NCBI RefSeq assembly: GCF_017654505.1
Contig: NC_054538.1
Coordinates: 53,245,786-53,309,785, forward strand
Source: Polyodon spathula
Lineage: Eukaryota; Chordata; Actinopteri; Acipenseriformes; Polyodontidae
Length of the DNA: 64,000 bases
Reading direction: 5' to 3'
The notes beneath the pieces were generated by a model. It made no database searches. It saw only the letters and a program-made list of their open reading frames with translations, and was not told the origin of the DNA. The translations under genes and the position numbers were made by a program. Below, piece after piece: positions 1 to 12,589 of this stretch. Positions within the stretch are counted from its first letter, which is position 1; every line of letters begins with the position of its first letter.

Positions 1-1061
1 GTCGGCTCCTCCCCTCGCCCGTGTCTCAAAACGGCGCTGAATTTGAATCAGCTGCTCCGAGTTTCAGCTTGTTTGTTATCAGAAAAAACACACGCTGCTG
101 CTGTGTTTCCCCAATGTCCTCTGTTTTCTGATTAAAGCAATTTAAAGATGCAATTTCTCCTTTCTGCTTCGAAACTGCTCTGTACTTTTCCACGCATGTA
201 CTTCTCCCCACTTGCTGTCGCTTCCACTCGCTGTCGCTGGGAAGACTGCCTCGTTTAACTGCGTTGTTCTGCTGTGCTGTTGGCTCCTCCCCTCGCCCGT
301 GTCTCAAAACGGCGCTGAATTTGAATCAGCTGCTCCGAGTTTCAGCTTGTTTGTTATCAGAAAAACACACGCGGCTGTGTTTCCCCAATGTCCTCTGTTT
401 TCTGATTAAAGCAATTCAAGATGCAATTTCTCCTTTCTGCTTCGAAACTGCTCTGTACTTTTCCACGCTGTACTTCTCCCACTTGCTGTCGCTTCCACTC
501 GCTGTCGCTGGGAAGACTGCCTCGTTTAACTGCGTTGTTCTGCTGTGCTGTTGGCTCCTCCCCTCGCCCGTGTCTCAAAACGGCGCTGAATTTGAATCAG
601 CTGCTCCGAGTTTCAGCTTGTTTGTTATCAGAAAAACACACGCGGCTGTGTTTCCCCAATGTCCTCTGTTTTCTGATTAAAGCAATTCAAGATGCAATTT
701 CTCCTTTCTGCTTCGAAACTGCTCTGTACTTTTCCACGCTGTACTTCTCCCACTCGCTGTCGCTTCCACTCGCTGTCGCTGGGAAGACTGCCTCGTTTAA
801 CTGCGTTGTTCTGCTGTGCTGTCGGCTCCTCCCCTCGCCCGTGTCTCAAAACGGCGCTGAATTTGAATCAGCTGCTCCGAGTTTCAGCTTGTTTGTTATC
901 AGAAAAACACACGCGCTGCTGTGTTTCCCCAATGTCCTCTGTTTTCTGATTAAAGCAATTCAAGATGCAATTTCTCCTTTCTGCTTCGAAACTGCTCTGT
1001 ACTTTTCCACGCTGTACTTCTCCCACTTGCTGTCGCTTCCACTCGCTGTCGCTGGGAAGAC
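1..1061. repeat. 271-bp tandem satellite, about 3.9 units
   Basis: Units begin at 1, 279, 550 and 821. Units 2 and 3 are exactly 271 bp, unit 1 is 278 bp with small insertions, and unit 4 stops at 1061. Each unit begins with a GC-rich segment (gtcggctcctcccctcgccc) and ends just before the next copy of it. The array runs off the left edge, so its true size is unknown. Because 271 is not a multiple of 3, an open frame crossing it changes reading phase every unit. The 250-codon plus-strand opening at 421-1173 is therefore a by-product of repeats lacking stops, not a conserved protein. No family was recognised. Confidence 0.93.
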
Positions 1062-1385
1062 AGATGAGTGTGTCAAAACACCGAGGCACTGCTGTAAGAA
1101 GGCTTATTGTTGCTACTTTGTTTTCCTGGATCCATCTGTACTGTACATAAGTTGTCAAATGAGTAGAAGTTAAGCATTGTTGCATGCATTACAAAAAATC
1201 TAAGTTAATATAAGACCTACTGTACTTGGTGGGGTGTTGTGGTATAAGCAAAATGTCAAAAAATAAAAGATCACAAGATCAAAGCTAACACGAAACTACC
1301 CCTGGGGGTAATTCTAAGAGCCATAAGGGGTACAACTCTAAATGTAAGTAAAAGAAAAGAATGATCCTGAATTAATTTAATGGTA
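1062..1385. other. Unassigned spacer
   Basis: AT-rich sequence between the satellite and the first LTR copy. I see no coding, RNA or repeat structure that I can support. Confidence 0.5.
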
Positions 1386-1884
1386 TGTGACGGGATACCC
1401 CCCTCCCCTGTTTATATTTTGTGTTATTTTGTATTGTTTGGGTTATGTTGCATGGGTGATTTAGAATGTATGTATTTGGGCAAGGTTTTAGGTCGGCAGA
1501 AAGAGTTAATTACCTTCCCTGCTAAATCACTTCACATGCAGACTGTGCCTGAGCCAATCAAATAATTAACAAGCAGTCAAGCTCAGACATAGGTGTATAA
1601 AAGAAGTTGATTAGCTCTTCAAGGTTAGTTGTTGAGAGATGTGGAACTCAAAGAAAAGTAAGAACTAAAAATGATAAAATATAAGCAATGGCTACTAGTG
1701 CTGGATTTGGACCAACACAATACTTGTTTATTCAATGTAGTTTTGGTCTGTTTGTTTTGGCCATCGTGCCTTTTGTTTTGTGTGGTTATGTTTGTTTAAT
1801 TATTTTTCACTTCACTCGCAGTACTGTGTGTGTTGTTCCATTCTCTTCCTGGTCTGATGTCACCCACAAGCCATCCAGATTACA
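1386..1884 (+). mobile_element. Solo LTR, family A (degenerate)
   Basis: It starts TGTGACGGGATACCCC and ends near ...CATCCAGATTACA, the same ends as the better-preserved copies at 18740-19368 and 63056-63674. A TATA-like box (gtataaaag) lies at about 1592. The shared U5-like segment (TCTGATGTCACCC) is at about 1852-1864. Flanking 5-mers tggta and cagta match at 3 of 5 positions, so the target duplication is weak. No internal coding region follows, which fits a solo LTR. The short open frames inside it are not genes. Confidence 0.6.
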
Positions 1885-2136
1885 CAGTATTATATATTAT
1901 CTCTAAACAAGTCTGCATAAATATTTCAGTTTTGTTTAGCCACTCAAAGTTGATTACCTTCCACCTATACTCATGTATGATTTAGATTTGACACTCTGAT
2001 ATTACTCAGGTGCTACTTCATAAAACAGAAATTTTGGTAACAACAACAGCGGCCGGTTGAATTATTTTTAGCGTTTCATAGAGTGCATCCAAATTATCAT
2101 GTGTATTGTTTCTTGAGTAAAAAATTGATACATTTC

Positions 2137-2350
2137 TGTAACAAGATAGCTGAAGGGTGACGTCAGACAAGGAAATGCAGGACACGGTATGGTGAGTGAA
2201 GGCACGGCTGTGCAGATTTATTAAACTAAAGTATTTAACTAAACAAAACACAGAATAAACAAAACGGCACAGTGGCCAAAACAAACAGATAATAAAGTAA
2301 ATAAACACTGAATAAACAAGTATCGAGCTGGTCCAAATCCAGCACAAGTA
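2137..2350 (-). mobile_element. Truncated LTR, family A
   Basis: The left end TGTAACAAGATAGC followed by GGGTGACGTCAGA matches, in reverse complement, the 3' end of family A LTRs. It breaks off near 2350 in the segment equivalent to about 1690-1710 of the copy just upstream. The two copies lie in opposite orientation about 250 bp apart. Confidence 0.55.
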
Positions 2351-4447
2351 GCAATTGTTTAGTTTCTGTTTGACTCATTATCTTTTGAATGTTTTTGATG
2401 TTGTAAACCATTTTAAATGGCACACAATTATGCTGGGATGTGAAGTAAGTGGTAACATGATAAACATTTACAGTGCAGACTAGATCATTTAACGCGTAAC
2501 TTTACTGAACAGAAAGTGAATATGTGTGTTTCTGAAGAGATTCCCAAATACTATTTTGATTCTGTGCATCCAAAAACTTATAATTAAGCATTTATTGTAT
2601 TATATCCTAAACCAGCAGTTTGTTGGTCCAAAACTGTTGTGACATAAATTATGGATTAAATAATATGGGGAAAATATATTGTCATTATCATGTTACATGT
2701 TTTTTTTTTCTTCTTTTTTTAATTATCAGCAATTACAATGGATGGTAACTAAATAAATGTAAATGTTAATACATTGAAAATGCACATCAAATGATGCTAT
2801 TCATATGAGTAACAAGTTAGTACAGCTCTTAGGCTGGATTTGGTCTGCACTCCTTTGTGAACTACAAAGTCCTCTTGGGAAACGAACCGTACCTAGTCTG
2901 GTTCAGTTGCTAAATGAACCGTACCGAGTCTGGTTCACTTGCTAGACATCAATGTGAACAACTACTGGACTCAGTCTTTTTGAACATAGGAAACAAACTA
3001 TACAAGGTAACATTTTGCACATAATTTTGTTCATATTCAGAAAAACCAGTAGAGTAAAAAACGAAATGTCTTGGGGAACGAGAGTTAACAGATATCCCGG
3101 GAAAACTGGGGCAGGCACAGTTTTTAGCCTTAATTTTGTGTTCAGGTTGGAAACAGTACAATTGTTAAATCATCCAGGATTTTCTTATCGTATTTACTTT
3201 TTTAAAGTACAAAACTGCATCGTGTGCTCAGCAACAGCAGAGAAATTTATTAGACTGTGTTATATAATTTTTATTTGTTATTTGTGTATATCACATGTTT
3301 AAAGGGTGATAGCAGATCTATTTTTTTTCTAATCTGGCTTTTTGTACATTTAACGTGTTTTGAATAGATGACAATATAAAGAAAACAATGAGTTGTTATG
3401 TTCTGCAATGAATACACCCAAAAATCTGGTAACCATAAACTACATGAACAGTGTGAGAAACTGAAGCTCTAATAGAAATTTGGTCAGACACCAAAATCCA
3501 AGCCGAAGTGGACAAAACTCACAAAAATAATAAAATACACTTTTCTCAAATTACTTTGTTCAATGCCTACAATCTAAAAATAGTGCAGAATTCCGTAACT
3601 GAATACTGCACTATTCTCCTACTGCAGGCATTCAAACAATTGCATCAATTACTGTAAATTAGCAAAGTGCTCCCCCACCGATTCCTAGGCTTTCTTCCAT
3701 AGCAATATGGAAGAATATACAACATGCTATAAAAAACTGGAGCAATTAATCAATAGATGACATTTTTCAAGATGCCTTGCAGGATATTGTAAACATCTTG
3801 TTCGCAAACCATATAAATTAACAGAGCGCACTTGCAACGGTGTTGAAACTCAGTCCTGAAACAAAATGAAAAAGCACCTAAATAAAAATTTAAAAAATGA
3901 ACTTTACTTCACATCCAAACTACCTTGGTCACTTTGTTCGCAGATAAATCTGAACAGCATGCAACTTGCAACTTTGTTTCAACTGATACATTGTGTTCAC
4001 TGCAATTGAGAACATCTAAACATTAACTTGTAGTCTATCTGGAAGCTCTCCATTTGTTGTAATTTAAACTGTCCTGCAGACTACCATTAGTACTGTACCA
4101 TACTAAACATAGGATCATCCACAGTTTGTTGCTTTTAGTAATTTTTAGTTCTTACTTTAAGTTTGTTACAATTCCCCCCGTATGAAAATGTTTAATGTAT
4201 TAAAAAAAAACTTTTTTTTTCAATTAATAAAGCATTGACTTAACAATTCTGTAAATAAAAAAAATGCAATGACATCCATTATAATTGCTGATATTTAAAT
4301 TAAATGAAAAACAAAAATGTTACATGATTAAAAGGTTACACTTAAATTATTTTTGCAAAAAGCCTGAATGCTGGATTTCACTGATAAGAACTAAAAAGAA
4401 ACACAGTTATAAAATTAGACAACTGTTTGGACAATAATTTGCAGTTT

Positions 4448-4450
<3 letters not shown>
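2351..4450. other. Unassigned AT-rich stretch
   Basis: About 2.1 kb with no gene or element that I recognise, apart from a 32-bp tandem duplication at 2884-2947. The 95-codon opening at 3015-3302 has no recognisable domain and is taken as chance. Confidence 0.4.
2884..2947. repeat. 32-bp tandem duplication
   Basis: Two copies of a 32-bp unit starting GAACCGTACC, at 2884 and 2916, with a few substitutions. Each unit holds an imperfect inverted pair (GAACC...GGTTC). Confidence 0.8.
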
Positions 4451-4484
<34 letters not shown>

Positions 4485-4492
4485 TTAGTAGA
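4451..4492. repeat. (ATT)n microsatellite at the L2 3' tail
   Basis: About 13 ATT units. On the minus strand this is the (AAT)n tail that follows the L2-type 3' end. Confidence 0.9.
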
Positions 4493-6870
4493 CATAGTTG
4501 TAGTATTATTTATTTAGCAGACTCCTTTATCCAAGGTGTTACAGGGTTACAATGCAAGATTTATATTTAAATACAGTATAGTTTACAGTAATACTACTGA
4601 AATACAATATGAACTAGGATGAAACAAGTTAGGATTACAAGAAGTTATATCTACAATGACATATTAGTAGTGCAATAGTGCAAGGATAGTGCATCAATTG
4701 CGAATCCAGTAACGTTGTGCTTAGGTCACACATGCCCAGTACACAGTAGGTGGGGTAGATTAAGAGATCTACAAGTGTAACCTAAACAGGTGGGTCTTGA
4801 AGAGGCAGCGGAAGGCAGTGAGAGACGGAGCAGTCCTGAAGTTCTCCAGTAGCTGGTTCCACCACAGAGAGGCTAGGGAAGAGAAGGACCGAGCCAGGGA
4901 GGATGGAGGCTGGAGAGAAGGCATGACCAGTCACCCAGTGGAAGAGGAGCAGGGGGGGACAAGAGGGGATGTAGATAGACACTAAGGATTGGATGTAGGT
5001 GGGGGCAGTGTGGTGAAAGGAGCAGGGTCTTGAGGGTCTTGAATTAAATGTAGGCAGAGATAGGTAGCAGTGGAGGGTGCGAAGCAGAGGGGTATCATGA
5101 GATTAGCGAGTTTTGGAGAATACAAGACGAGCAGCAGAATATTGAATAAGCTGAAGGGCTCGGATAGCCAAAGCAGGGAGACCAGCAAAGAGTTACAGTA
5201 GCCTAATCTGGAGAGTACAAGAACTTGGACTATGAGTTGGGTAGAATAAATTACAATGGAGGAGAGAGAGGCAGCCCGACCAAAGAGGTGAGTCAATTAC
5301 AGAGAGGAGGACAGTTTCCGTGAAATGTGCAGGACGGAACCTGGATTGAAGAGGGTCAAGCAGGGAGTGCTTGGTGAGGAAAATTGCCAGCTGGTGGTGG
5401 ACAGCTGACTTGAGAGTTTTAGAGAGGAAAAGGAGGAGAGAAACAGGGTGATAGTTCTGGGTGGAGGATGGGTCAAGAGAAGGTTTCTTAAGAATGGGGG
5501 TGACACGAGCAGTTTTAAGGCTGAGGGTAAGAAACCAGAGAGATGTTAATGAGGAAGGAGATAAAAGGAAGAAGAGTGGGGGCAATGGATTGGAAGAAAC
5601 GAGTAGGAAGGGGATCCAGAGCGCAAATAGTTGTCCTGGAATTCAGGAGTAAGGAGGAAATGCCAGAGTCAGGTATACTTATGAAAGTTGATAATGAGGG
5701 TGGGGGTGAGGATGGGAAGGCAGAATGTGCTGAGGTGGGGAGGAAGAAGGAGAAGATGGTCTGGAGAATAGTTCTTAATGTCCTCTCGAGCAGAAGAGGG
5801 AGGCAAAGTCAGCAGGTATGAAGGACGATGATTGGGGAGGGGATGGGAGTTTGGAGAATGTGGAGAGAAGTTGGCGGGTCGTTGTTGGAGGATATGATGA
5901 TAGATTGATAGTAGAAATGTTTGTCAGTGGTGGCAGCTGTCAAGAAGGAGGAGAGGAGGGAGTTGTAGTGGTCTGTGTCAGAAGGTATCTTGGATCAATT
6001 CCATCTCCGCTCAGTAGTATGTAGCTTATTACGGGATTGCCAGGGCTGGGGAAGGAGACGATATGACAGAAGAGCTACAGTGAGAGAAGTCATGTTGGCC
6101 GAGTCTGCTGAAATCTGGGAGAATTAGTCAATAGGGTGAAGGAGGAGAGCATTTCTGGAGAAAATCAGGTCCAGCTAGCGACCAGCTCTGTGAGTGGGAG
6201 GCGAGGAGAAGAGTTGGAGAGAGAAAGAATCAAGAAGAGGGAGGAAGTCAGCAGAATGAGCAGTCAGAGAGATGAATGTTAAAATCGCCTAAAAAAATTA
6301 TAGGAATAGAGGAAGAAGTCAAGCTTGTCAAGGAAGAGCAGGGGGATGCCAAAAAACAAGAAGCAGATGACAGGGAGAATGCAATTTGACTGTGTGAAAC
6401 TCAAAAGATCTGACAAAAATGGAGGAGACAGGAGGGTATTGAGAAGGACCAGGATGGAGAAAGTAGGAATCCAGTTCTCTCGCCTCGTCCTGAGGAGCGG
6501 GGAAAGTGATAGAGGACATAGATAGAGGAAGTAGCTGGGGTAGCAGTGTTCCCAGGGGTGATCTATGTTTCTGTAAGGGCCAGAAAGTCGAGAGAGATGA
6601 GAGGCGTATGCAGAGATGAAGTCAGCCTTGTTGTAGGCTGACTGGCAGTTCCAGAAGGTGCCAGAGAGAGAGTAGGAGGAAGGAGTAGATGATGGGGTCA
6701 GGGGGTAGAGAAATCAGGTTGGAAGGGTTAGAACAGTGCTGGTGAGAGATTTTTTGAGTGCGAGAGGAGAGGAGAACTGAGATAGCAGAGAAATTTATAG
6801 TGGATGAAGTGACCAAACGGCAGTTAGGAGGCAGCAGAAGCAGGGAGCATTATAGACGATGCACAAAGGC
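4451..6870 (-). pseudogene. L2-like non-LTR retrotransposon, internally deleted
   Basis: In reverse complement this shows an endonuclease segment near 6820-6250 (LALTETWI-like in shifted frames, then GDFNIH-like near 6280), a linker near 5700-5590 (ICALDPLPTRFF), RT fingers at about 5585-5300 (LKTARVTPILKKP, QSRFRPAHFTET) and the RT thumb at about 5230-5020 (LSRLGYCNSLL). These match the L2 group of LINEs. The catalytic FADD segment is missing: the reading passes from the fingers directly to the thumb near 5290, so an internal deletion removed it. The 3' end is typical of L2: ATAAAGGAGTCTGCTAAAT then (AAT)n at 4451-4492. Frameshifts are frequent, so it is dead. Its 5' end near 6870 is approximate. 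Confidence 0.8.
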
Positions 6871-7258
6871 AGAGAGTATAGGGAAGAGCTTGCATTTTGG
6901 GATGAGTAAAACAGCACAGCTGTGTTACTGTGGCAGTTTAAAAAGGGAGCTAAATATCTTTGCATTGAGTGTCAGAAATTTATCTGACACCATATCTCGC
7001 TCTCTTCAATACTAAAACGGTATCTTAATGTATCTTTTAAAATGTTTTATTTGAAAATGTACTGTGAAACGCCCTATTCATTTTAACATGGTATACTGTT
7101 ATATCTATACACAAATATAGAATTACAAAAATGTAAGAAAATGTTTATGCTTTAAAATGAGTTTAAATATGCAGTACAAGAATGTAGCACCCATTGCCTC
7201 ATTCGTTCAGTATAGAATATATATATAGATTATATATGGTGGGTCATTATTGAGTTTG

Positions 7259-7261
<3 letters not shown>

Positions 7262-7315
<54 letters not shown>
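7262..7315. repeat. (TA)n microsatellite
   Basis: Nearly pure TA dinucleotides. Confidence 0.95.
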
Positions 7316-7318
<3 letters not shown>

Positions 7319-7637
7319 GGATCATCGTTTGTTCCCTGTATATTTTTGTTGCAATTGGTACTAAGATGGTACTGGTGACGATCCATGGTTAGGACAACAC
7401 TACCTAGTACTCAACTTAGTACTGAACTAAGGTCTTAATTATGACGTTTGTTGCAATTAAAAAGAAACGAACAAAAAAAATATGCATTTACAATCAATAT
7501 AAGTAAACATAGCTGTTATGAAATTCTTGATTGCACTATATCAGATCTCAGCTCTAATGGAAGCTAAATTCAATCTAGGGTGCATCATACAGCACATTAT
7601 ATTATGCTGATATAACGTAGTATTATTTATATACATA

Positions 7638-7641
<4 letters not shown>

Positions 7642-7713
<72 letters not shown>
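7642..7713. repeat. (TA)n microsatellite
   Basis: Nearly pure TA dinucleotides, preceded by interrupted TA/TAC sequence. Confidence 0.95.
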
Positions 7714-7715
<2 letters not shown>

Positions 7716-8219
7716 TGGCTTCTTTTTTTAAGTTTTAACCATTAAAATCTGATGAAACACTCCAAATCAAAAAAATGTATATTGGTGTATATCCAATAAA
7801 CACTGGAAATGGTTACTCAATTCACGTTGACTTTCCCCGTGAAAAAAATTAAACAGCTTACAAAAAATATTTAAAATAAACTTTCTCAGTGCAGCTGGGC
7901 AATGTCCCTCTTTCCTGACTTGTGTCATGGATTGATAACTTCTGAATACTTTAAACCCATCCCAACTACTGATTGGCAGTAAATTCCTACATTTGTATTG
8001 TAGGATTGTAACACGCCTGCGAGATTTAAAAAAAAAAAAAAAAAAAAAAATGTAGAAGTATTTGCCCATAAAGATTTCGTTGTGGAAGACAGCAAAGGAA
8101 AGAAGGTTCAATTGAAGTGTACAAGTATTGTCGAGTTACTATAGATATTGTGACCAAAAAAAAAAAAAAAAAAACACCTAAGAGTTTTGGAAAGTAACTG
8201 AAAAGAATCAATCAATTAA

Positions 8220-8500
8220 TCAATCTTTATTTATATAGCGCCTTTCATAGTGGCCCACCATCACAAAGTGCTTTATAAGATGCAATAACAACAAGAAAAT
8301 CCAAAATACTTTAAATACAGAGAAATGCATAATACATGATATACAGTTAAAAAAAAAAAAAAATCGTAATACATGATATACAGTAAAAAACAATTCATAA
8401 TACATGCTACACAGTAAAAAGAAAATGCATAATACATTAAATACCATGGAAAGTGCATAATACATGATACATGTTAGCAGCATAATACATGGAATAGTAT
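8220..8500. repeat. Fish-type dispersed repeat head followed by a short tandem array
   Basis: The segment TTTATTTATATAGCGCCTTT (from about 8226) followed by a CACAAAGTGCTTTA block is a motif common in fish interspersed repeats; I cannot name the family. From about 8321 a unit containing CATAATACATGATATACAGT recurs four to six times at about 40-50 bp spacing with poly-A between copies. Confidence 0.55.
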
Positions 8501-8534
8501 AAAGTTTAAAGCCGTGCGCAAATAAAACTATCAT

Positions 8535-11311
8535 GTTGATTTAATTGATTAATCTGTAGTTAATGTGCAAGTGCAGCACAATGATTACTGTGGTTGTTAA
8601 AATGTTTATCATGTTTTATAATGTTTGTGACCTTTTTTTCTTACACTTTACAACATATGTAAGGAGTACAATAAAGTTGCAGTAAAATAGACTGTTAAAA
8701 ATAAAAACCAGCTATTTTATTTTCAGCTGTTTACAGCGATCTTCACATTATGGATCATTTAACGTCTCAATTTGTTATTCAGTTTGGACTGTGCTGTGAC
8801 AATATACTGCAATGCTAACTTTACATAAGGGCTGAAAGAACACCTTCTTTTTAAATACAAATCCCGGTCTGTTTTAATATTTTAATCGTTCTAATAGTTT
8901 TATAACCCTTGAAACATTGTCACTTGTAGAATAGTTGCATTGTGAAATGGTAACTACAGACAGCCTGCAGTTGGGTAGATGAATTACATGTTGTCACAAA
9001 GAAGGTAGTTAAAAAAGTTAAATCCAGGGGATTGTTATCAGATTTATAAACAAGTAACAGATGCTCCCTTCAGTCTCTGTCCTGTTTAGTACTAACCATA
9101 CCCACTGACAAATTGGATAATAATGGGGCATGTAAAGTGTCTGATATGACCTGTACTGTATGTCATAATCAGATTGATTGGTGTAGGATAGGGAAGTATT
9201 TTACTCCAATGCAGAGTGAAGCCCAGATGAACTATTATGATGGCAGAAATTGGAACCAGGAGGAATCACACTTGATTCTAAAGTAGCTACTATCCTACTT
9301 GACGCTGAAGAAATACAAGCATAATGTGTTATGTTTCTCTGTCTGCAGCTTCAACTCGTATGGAAAAAAAATACATACATATCATACAAGCTTCTTCTAT
9401 GTTATGTATGTATAATATATTAAACATATATGTTGTGAATTTATCATACAAGCATAAACATTGTCACATACAAGGAAAAATTCAATATATAAGGAAAACA
9501 TGTTGGATTTTGTATGTTGACTCATATATGACTGCTTAATGTTAGTGTCCCCCCTCACATTGCAGGAGTACTAAAATGTTTATTTCACAATCATTTATTG
9601 GTATAATCACTAGTCAGTATAGAAGTCAATGGGAAGAAAAATGTTATTGGATCCGGGATCACTGGAGCTGGATCATGAGGTGGTGTTACGAAGATCTGGA
9701 TCAGGCTCCACTGATCCGTAATGTTGATCCAATCCTGGAGCTGCACACACCTTAACGAGGGAAACTGATCAATGAGAAGAGAGCATACGTGACATGGAGT
9801 TTGAAGAGGAAAAGAGGAGAAGAGGATGCACTACGTTGCTGTATCTAAAACACAGGAAAATGGTTTAAGTTTGTAATTCATGATAGCTTGTGTTGTTTAC
9901 TAATGTTATCACACTGAGGTTTCTGTCTACTTATAGTTTAACCTCTCATTTTAAATAGAAAAAGTAAACTTAAAACAGCAAAATGAGCTCTGTGCAAATA
10001 AATGTAGATATTAAAAACTGAATACATTACCAAGAACTTTTTACACAATTATTATACCAAATTAGTCATGATATATTACTGATTCTAAATTATTTTGCAT
10101 GTTTAAATACATCACACAGACTCTTGCATCTCTATTTATAAATGTCCCGAAAACTCACTCTTGGTTACATTTTACTAAACATTTTTAGACTAATAAATAA
10201 ACAAGTACAATAAATAATATTATCATAAGCATCATAATAAAGATGAGTTCTTATCTGTAAACAGGCGCACATTTAAAGTGTGCAACTCATTGTCGTCGAT
10301 ATACTGTGGTTTGAGGTTTTAAGTGGATGGGACACTGAAAACACTTTTTAAAAACACCCTTTTCTTATAATAGCAAAACTGTGTCTAGCTTAAGTATTTC
10401 AATAGCGGGGAAACTTCAGAGTTTCAACAAATATATTTCAAGGGCAATTCTCATCCCTCTCATTAAATCTGCATTATGCCACACTCTCTCTAGCGCTCAA
10501 TGTTGCCTCAGGGGCTGTTTGTAAAGGGATTTGATCCTGAATCCAGGCTCCGATCTGAATGAAGCTTCAGTGCTCTTTAAAGACTGACGTCATGGCTTTG
10601 TAATTACATGACTCAGAAGCGACTGAATAATGTAGTTATTTGCCACTCATCACTCATAGCAACATTGTGCCAACAATTAATGAATGACTGCAGCAGGAAT
10701 GACTTTGGATCTTTTAATTAGACATATAAGGGATTCAATGTTTTGTTATACTTGTTTGTGACATTTTATTATTTCAAATTTAATAATTTTCATGCATGCC
10801 ACAGCTACAGAAACTGTCCCCCTGCTTTTGAAACCAAAGTTACACCACTGTCACAAACAATTGCACACTGGTCACCTTTAAAAAATTATCATGACTATGC
10901 TGTCATGATAAATTACCCAAATTTCCACAGCTATTTAAGTTGTGTGTGTTGCGTTTGAAAATAGATGTATTCCTGATACAAGCAATAGAAATTTGCCGGC
11001 TCAATGTATTTGGTGATTCCTCAAAAAACAGTACCCACTCTGAAAAAAACGTACAAATGGCGGATTTTCACTTTTTAAAAATTATTTTAATTTGTACAAA
11101 TAAGTTTGAGTAAAATGTCTTTATCAAAACATCTTTGTCCCATGATGAAGCCAAGTCGCGTCACCTCTCTTTTTCTGTCTGTGCATCTGTTTGAGTCAAA
11201 CTTTACCATGAAGAACTTTATAAAGATGGAGGACAGTTGATCTGCTGCTTTAGTTGCCATTCAATTGATTATGTTCGAAAGTACGCCATGATAAGCACAT
11301 TAAGTCTCAGA
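8535..11311. other. Unassigned AT-rich stretch
   Basis: About 2.8 kb with no recognised coding region or element ends. Open frames here are below 90 codons and featureless. A GATCC-rich patch at 9650-9740 could belong to an element end, but I could not pair it convincingly. Confidence 0.4.
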
Positions 11312-11316
11312 AGCAC

Positions 11317-11880
11317 TTTAACAGGACAAGCAGCCCTGTTCAGGTTTATTTTTAGAATGGGGTCTCCCCCCGCCCCGTGTAATTTTGTATTTGTTTATTT
11401 GTTTATTGTATTGTGTTTTTATTTTGTTCTGGCAGAGACGAGATTGGCAGCCCGTCCTCTGCCAGTTGGTAATTTAAAACCTTGTGCAGAATTAAGTGAT
11501 TGATTTGTTGCTAACTGGGAGATGGTCACCTGTATAAATATCCTGCAGCTCTCCATGTTTGGGGTGGGTGTTTGGAGGAGTGAAAGAGAGCAGGAGAGGA
11601 GCGTAAAAAAAGAAAAATGAAAACAAAACAGAATCTTAAAGGATCTGTTAATGCTACTGCCCAGCCAGACTTTTAGGTCTATTTTTTGTTCGTGATTTAT
11701 TTTATTTAAAATATTTTGTTTTTGCTCTGTGAGCAGTGTTTATTTTTGTTTTAACGTTTTATTTATTTTTGTGTTATTTAATAAACGCTGCACGCAGCGC
11801 CTTTGAACTGCAGTACCTTGCCTGTCTGTTTTTGTTCCGCCTTCTGGCCTGATGTCACCGCAACACTATTTCCTGACACA
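11317..11880 (+). mobile_element. 5' LTR of the non-autonomous element
   Basis: 564 bp. The first bases are TTTAACAGG, so the canonical TG is mutated; it ends TCCTGACACA. A TATA box (tataaata) lies at about 11534 and a polyadenylation signal (aataaa) at about 11780. Compared with the 3' copy it carries roughly 115 bp more AT-rich sequence, around 11650-11800. Confidence 0.85.
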
Positions 11881-11882
11881 CG

Positions 11883-11902
11883 TGGTGTCCAAAAGGTGGG
11901 AT
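11883..11902 (+). promoter_or_regulatory. Primer binding site, tRNA-Leu type (imperfect)
   Basis: TGGTGTCCAAAAGGTGGGAT begins two bases after the LTR. It resembles the complement of a tRNA-Leu 3' end with small changes; compare the perfect copy at 31758. Confidence 0.75.
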
Positions 11903-11989
11903 CACCAGTGCCTCCTGGACTCAGGCCAGAAGAGGTACTGCAGAAGGGTACTGCAGTTTCGTTTTTTTTATTATTATAATTTGTTTTTT

Positions 11990-12560
11990 CTGAGTGAGGA
12001 AAAGGACCCGGGCTCCAACTTGGTTTGGACTGGGCAGCCGAGCAGGAAGAATGGAGCGCTGAAGGGGCCCCCATGTGCAGAGCCTGTGGTGTTTGGGCAC
12101 ATTTGGGAGGACTGCCCCTATGGCAACACCCAATATGAGGAGGCCTGGAACCAGGTCCTGGTTGGGGATGTGGCAGAGTGGTTCTAGATGAGAGACCAGA
12201 CCCAGCCAACACCCAAGAGGGAGGATCCCGAACAGCTACAGCCCAAGCCTGCCCCAGAGGAGGTGGAGTGCCTGCTGGTCCCACCACAGCCACTGGAGTA
12301 GAGCAACTGGGAAGCCTTCCTCCACACCATAGAGGTGACACAAGGGTGCTACCTCTGTGGGGAGTGGGGGCACTTTCCACTGAAATCCCTCTCCCACTAG
12401 AAGAATACCTGCTGGTTCTGCCACCTCCACCAAGAGGGGAGGAGCCCGAACATCCTGCGCCTTAGTCGGAGGAGCCTGAACGTCCACAGCCCAAGAAGGG
12501 GGAGTCGGTATGTCCACAACCCAAAACGGGGAGCTGGTGCGTCCACAGCCTGAGAAGTTG
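11990..12560 (+). pseudogene. Broken gag-like region with two zinc-knuckle remnants
   Basis: Near 12068-12120 a CCHC knuckle can be read as C-x2-C-G...GHIWEDC, but a one-base frameshift separates the first two cysteines from the His-Cys half. Near 12340-12375 a second knuckle reads CYLCGEWGHFPLKS, with Ser in place of the last Cys. A stop (TAG) lies between them near 12298. The sequence around the second knuckle resembles the fragment at 19830-20170, which suggests a shared gag family. Nothing here can be translated as one protein. Confidence 0.65.
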
Positions 12561-12589
12561 AATCCCATGGCCCTAGGACCCAAGCCACC

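Larger units (their letters stand above)
6871..8219. other. Unassigned, with two (TA)n arrays
   Basis: Contains (TA)n at about 7262-7315 and 7642-7713 and poly-A/T runs near 8029-8050 and 8156-8174. No gene-like open frame or recognised element. Confidence 0.5.

Noticed and set aside
421..1173. 250-codon plus-strand open frame in the satellite
   Set aside because: It exists only because the 271-bp unit lacks stops; the reading phase rotates from unit to unit, so no protein is conserved.
4797..6024. Plus-strand frames rich in Glu/Arg at 4.8-6.0 kb
   Set aside because: They are the antisense of the L2 LINE, whose RT and endonuclease motifs read on the minus strand.
9650..10560. Possible element ends built from GATCC/CTCCGATC motifs
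   Set aside because: No convincing inverted or direct pairing and no target duplication found by eye.
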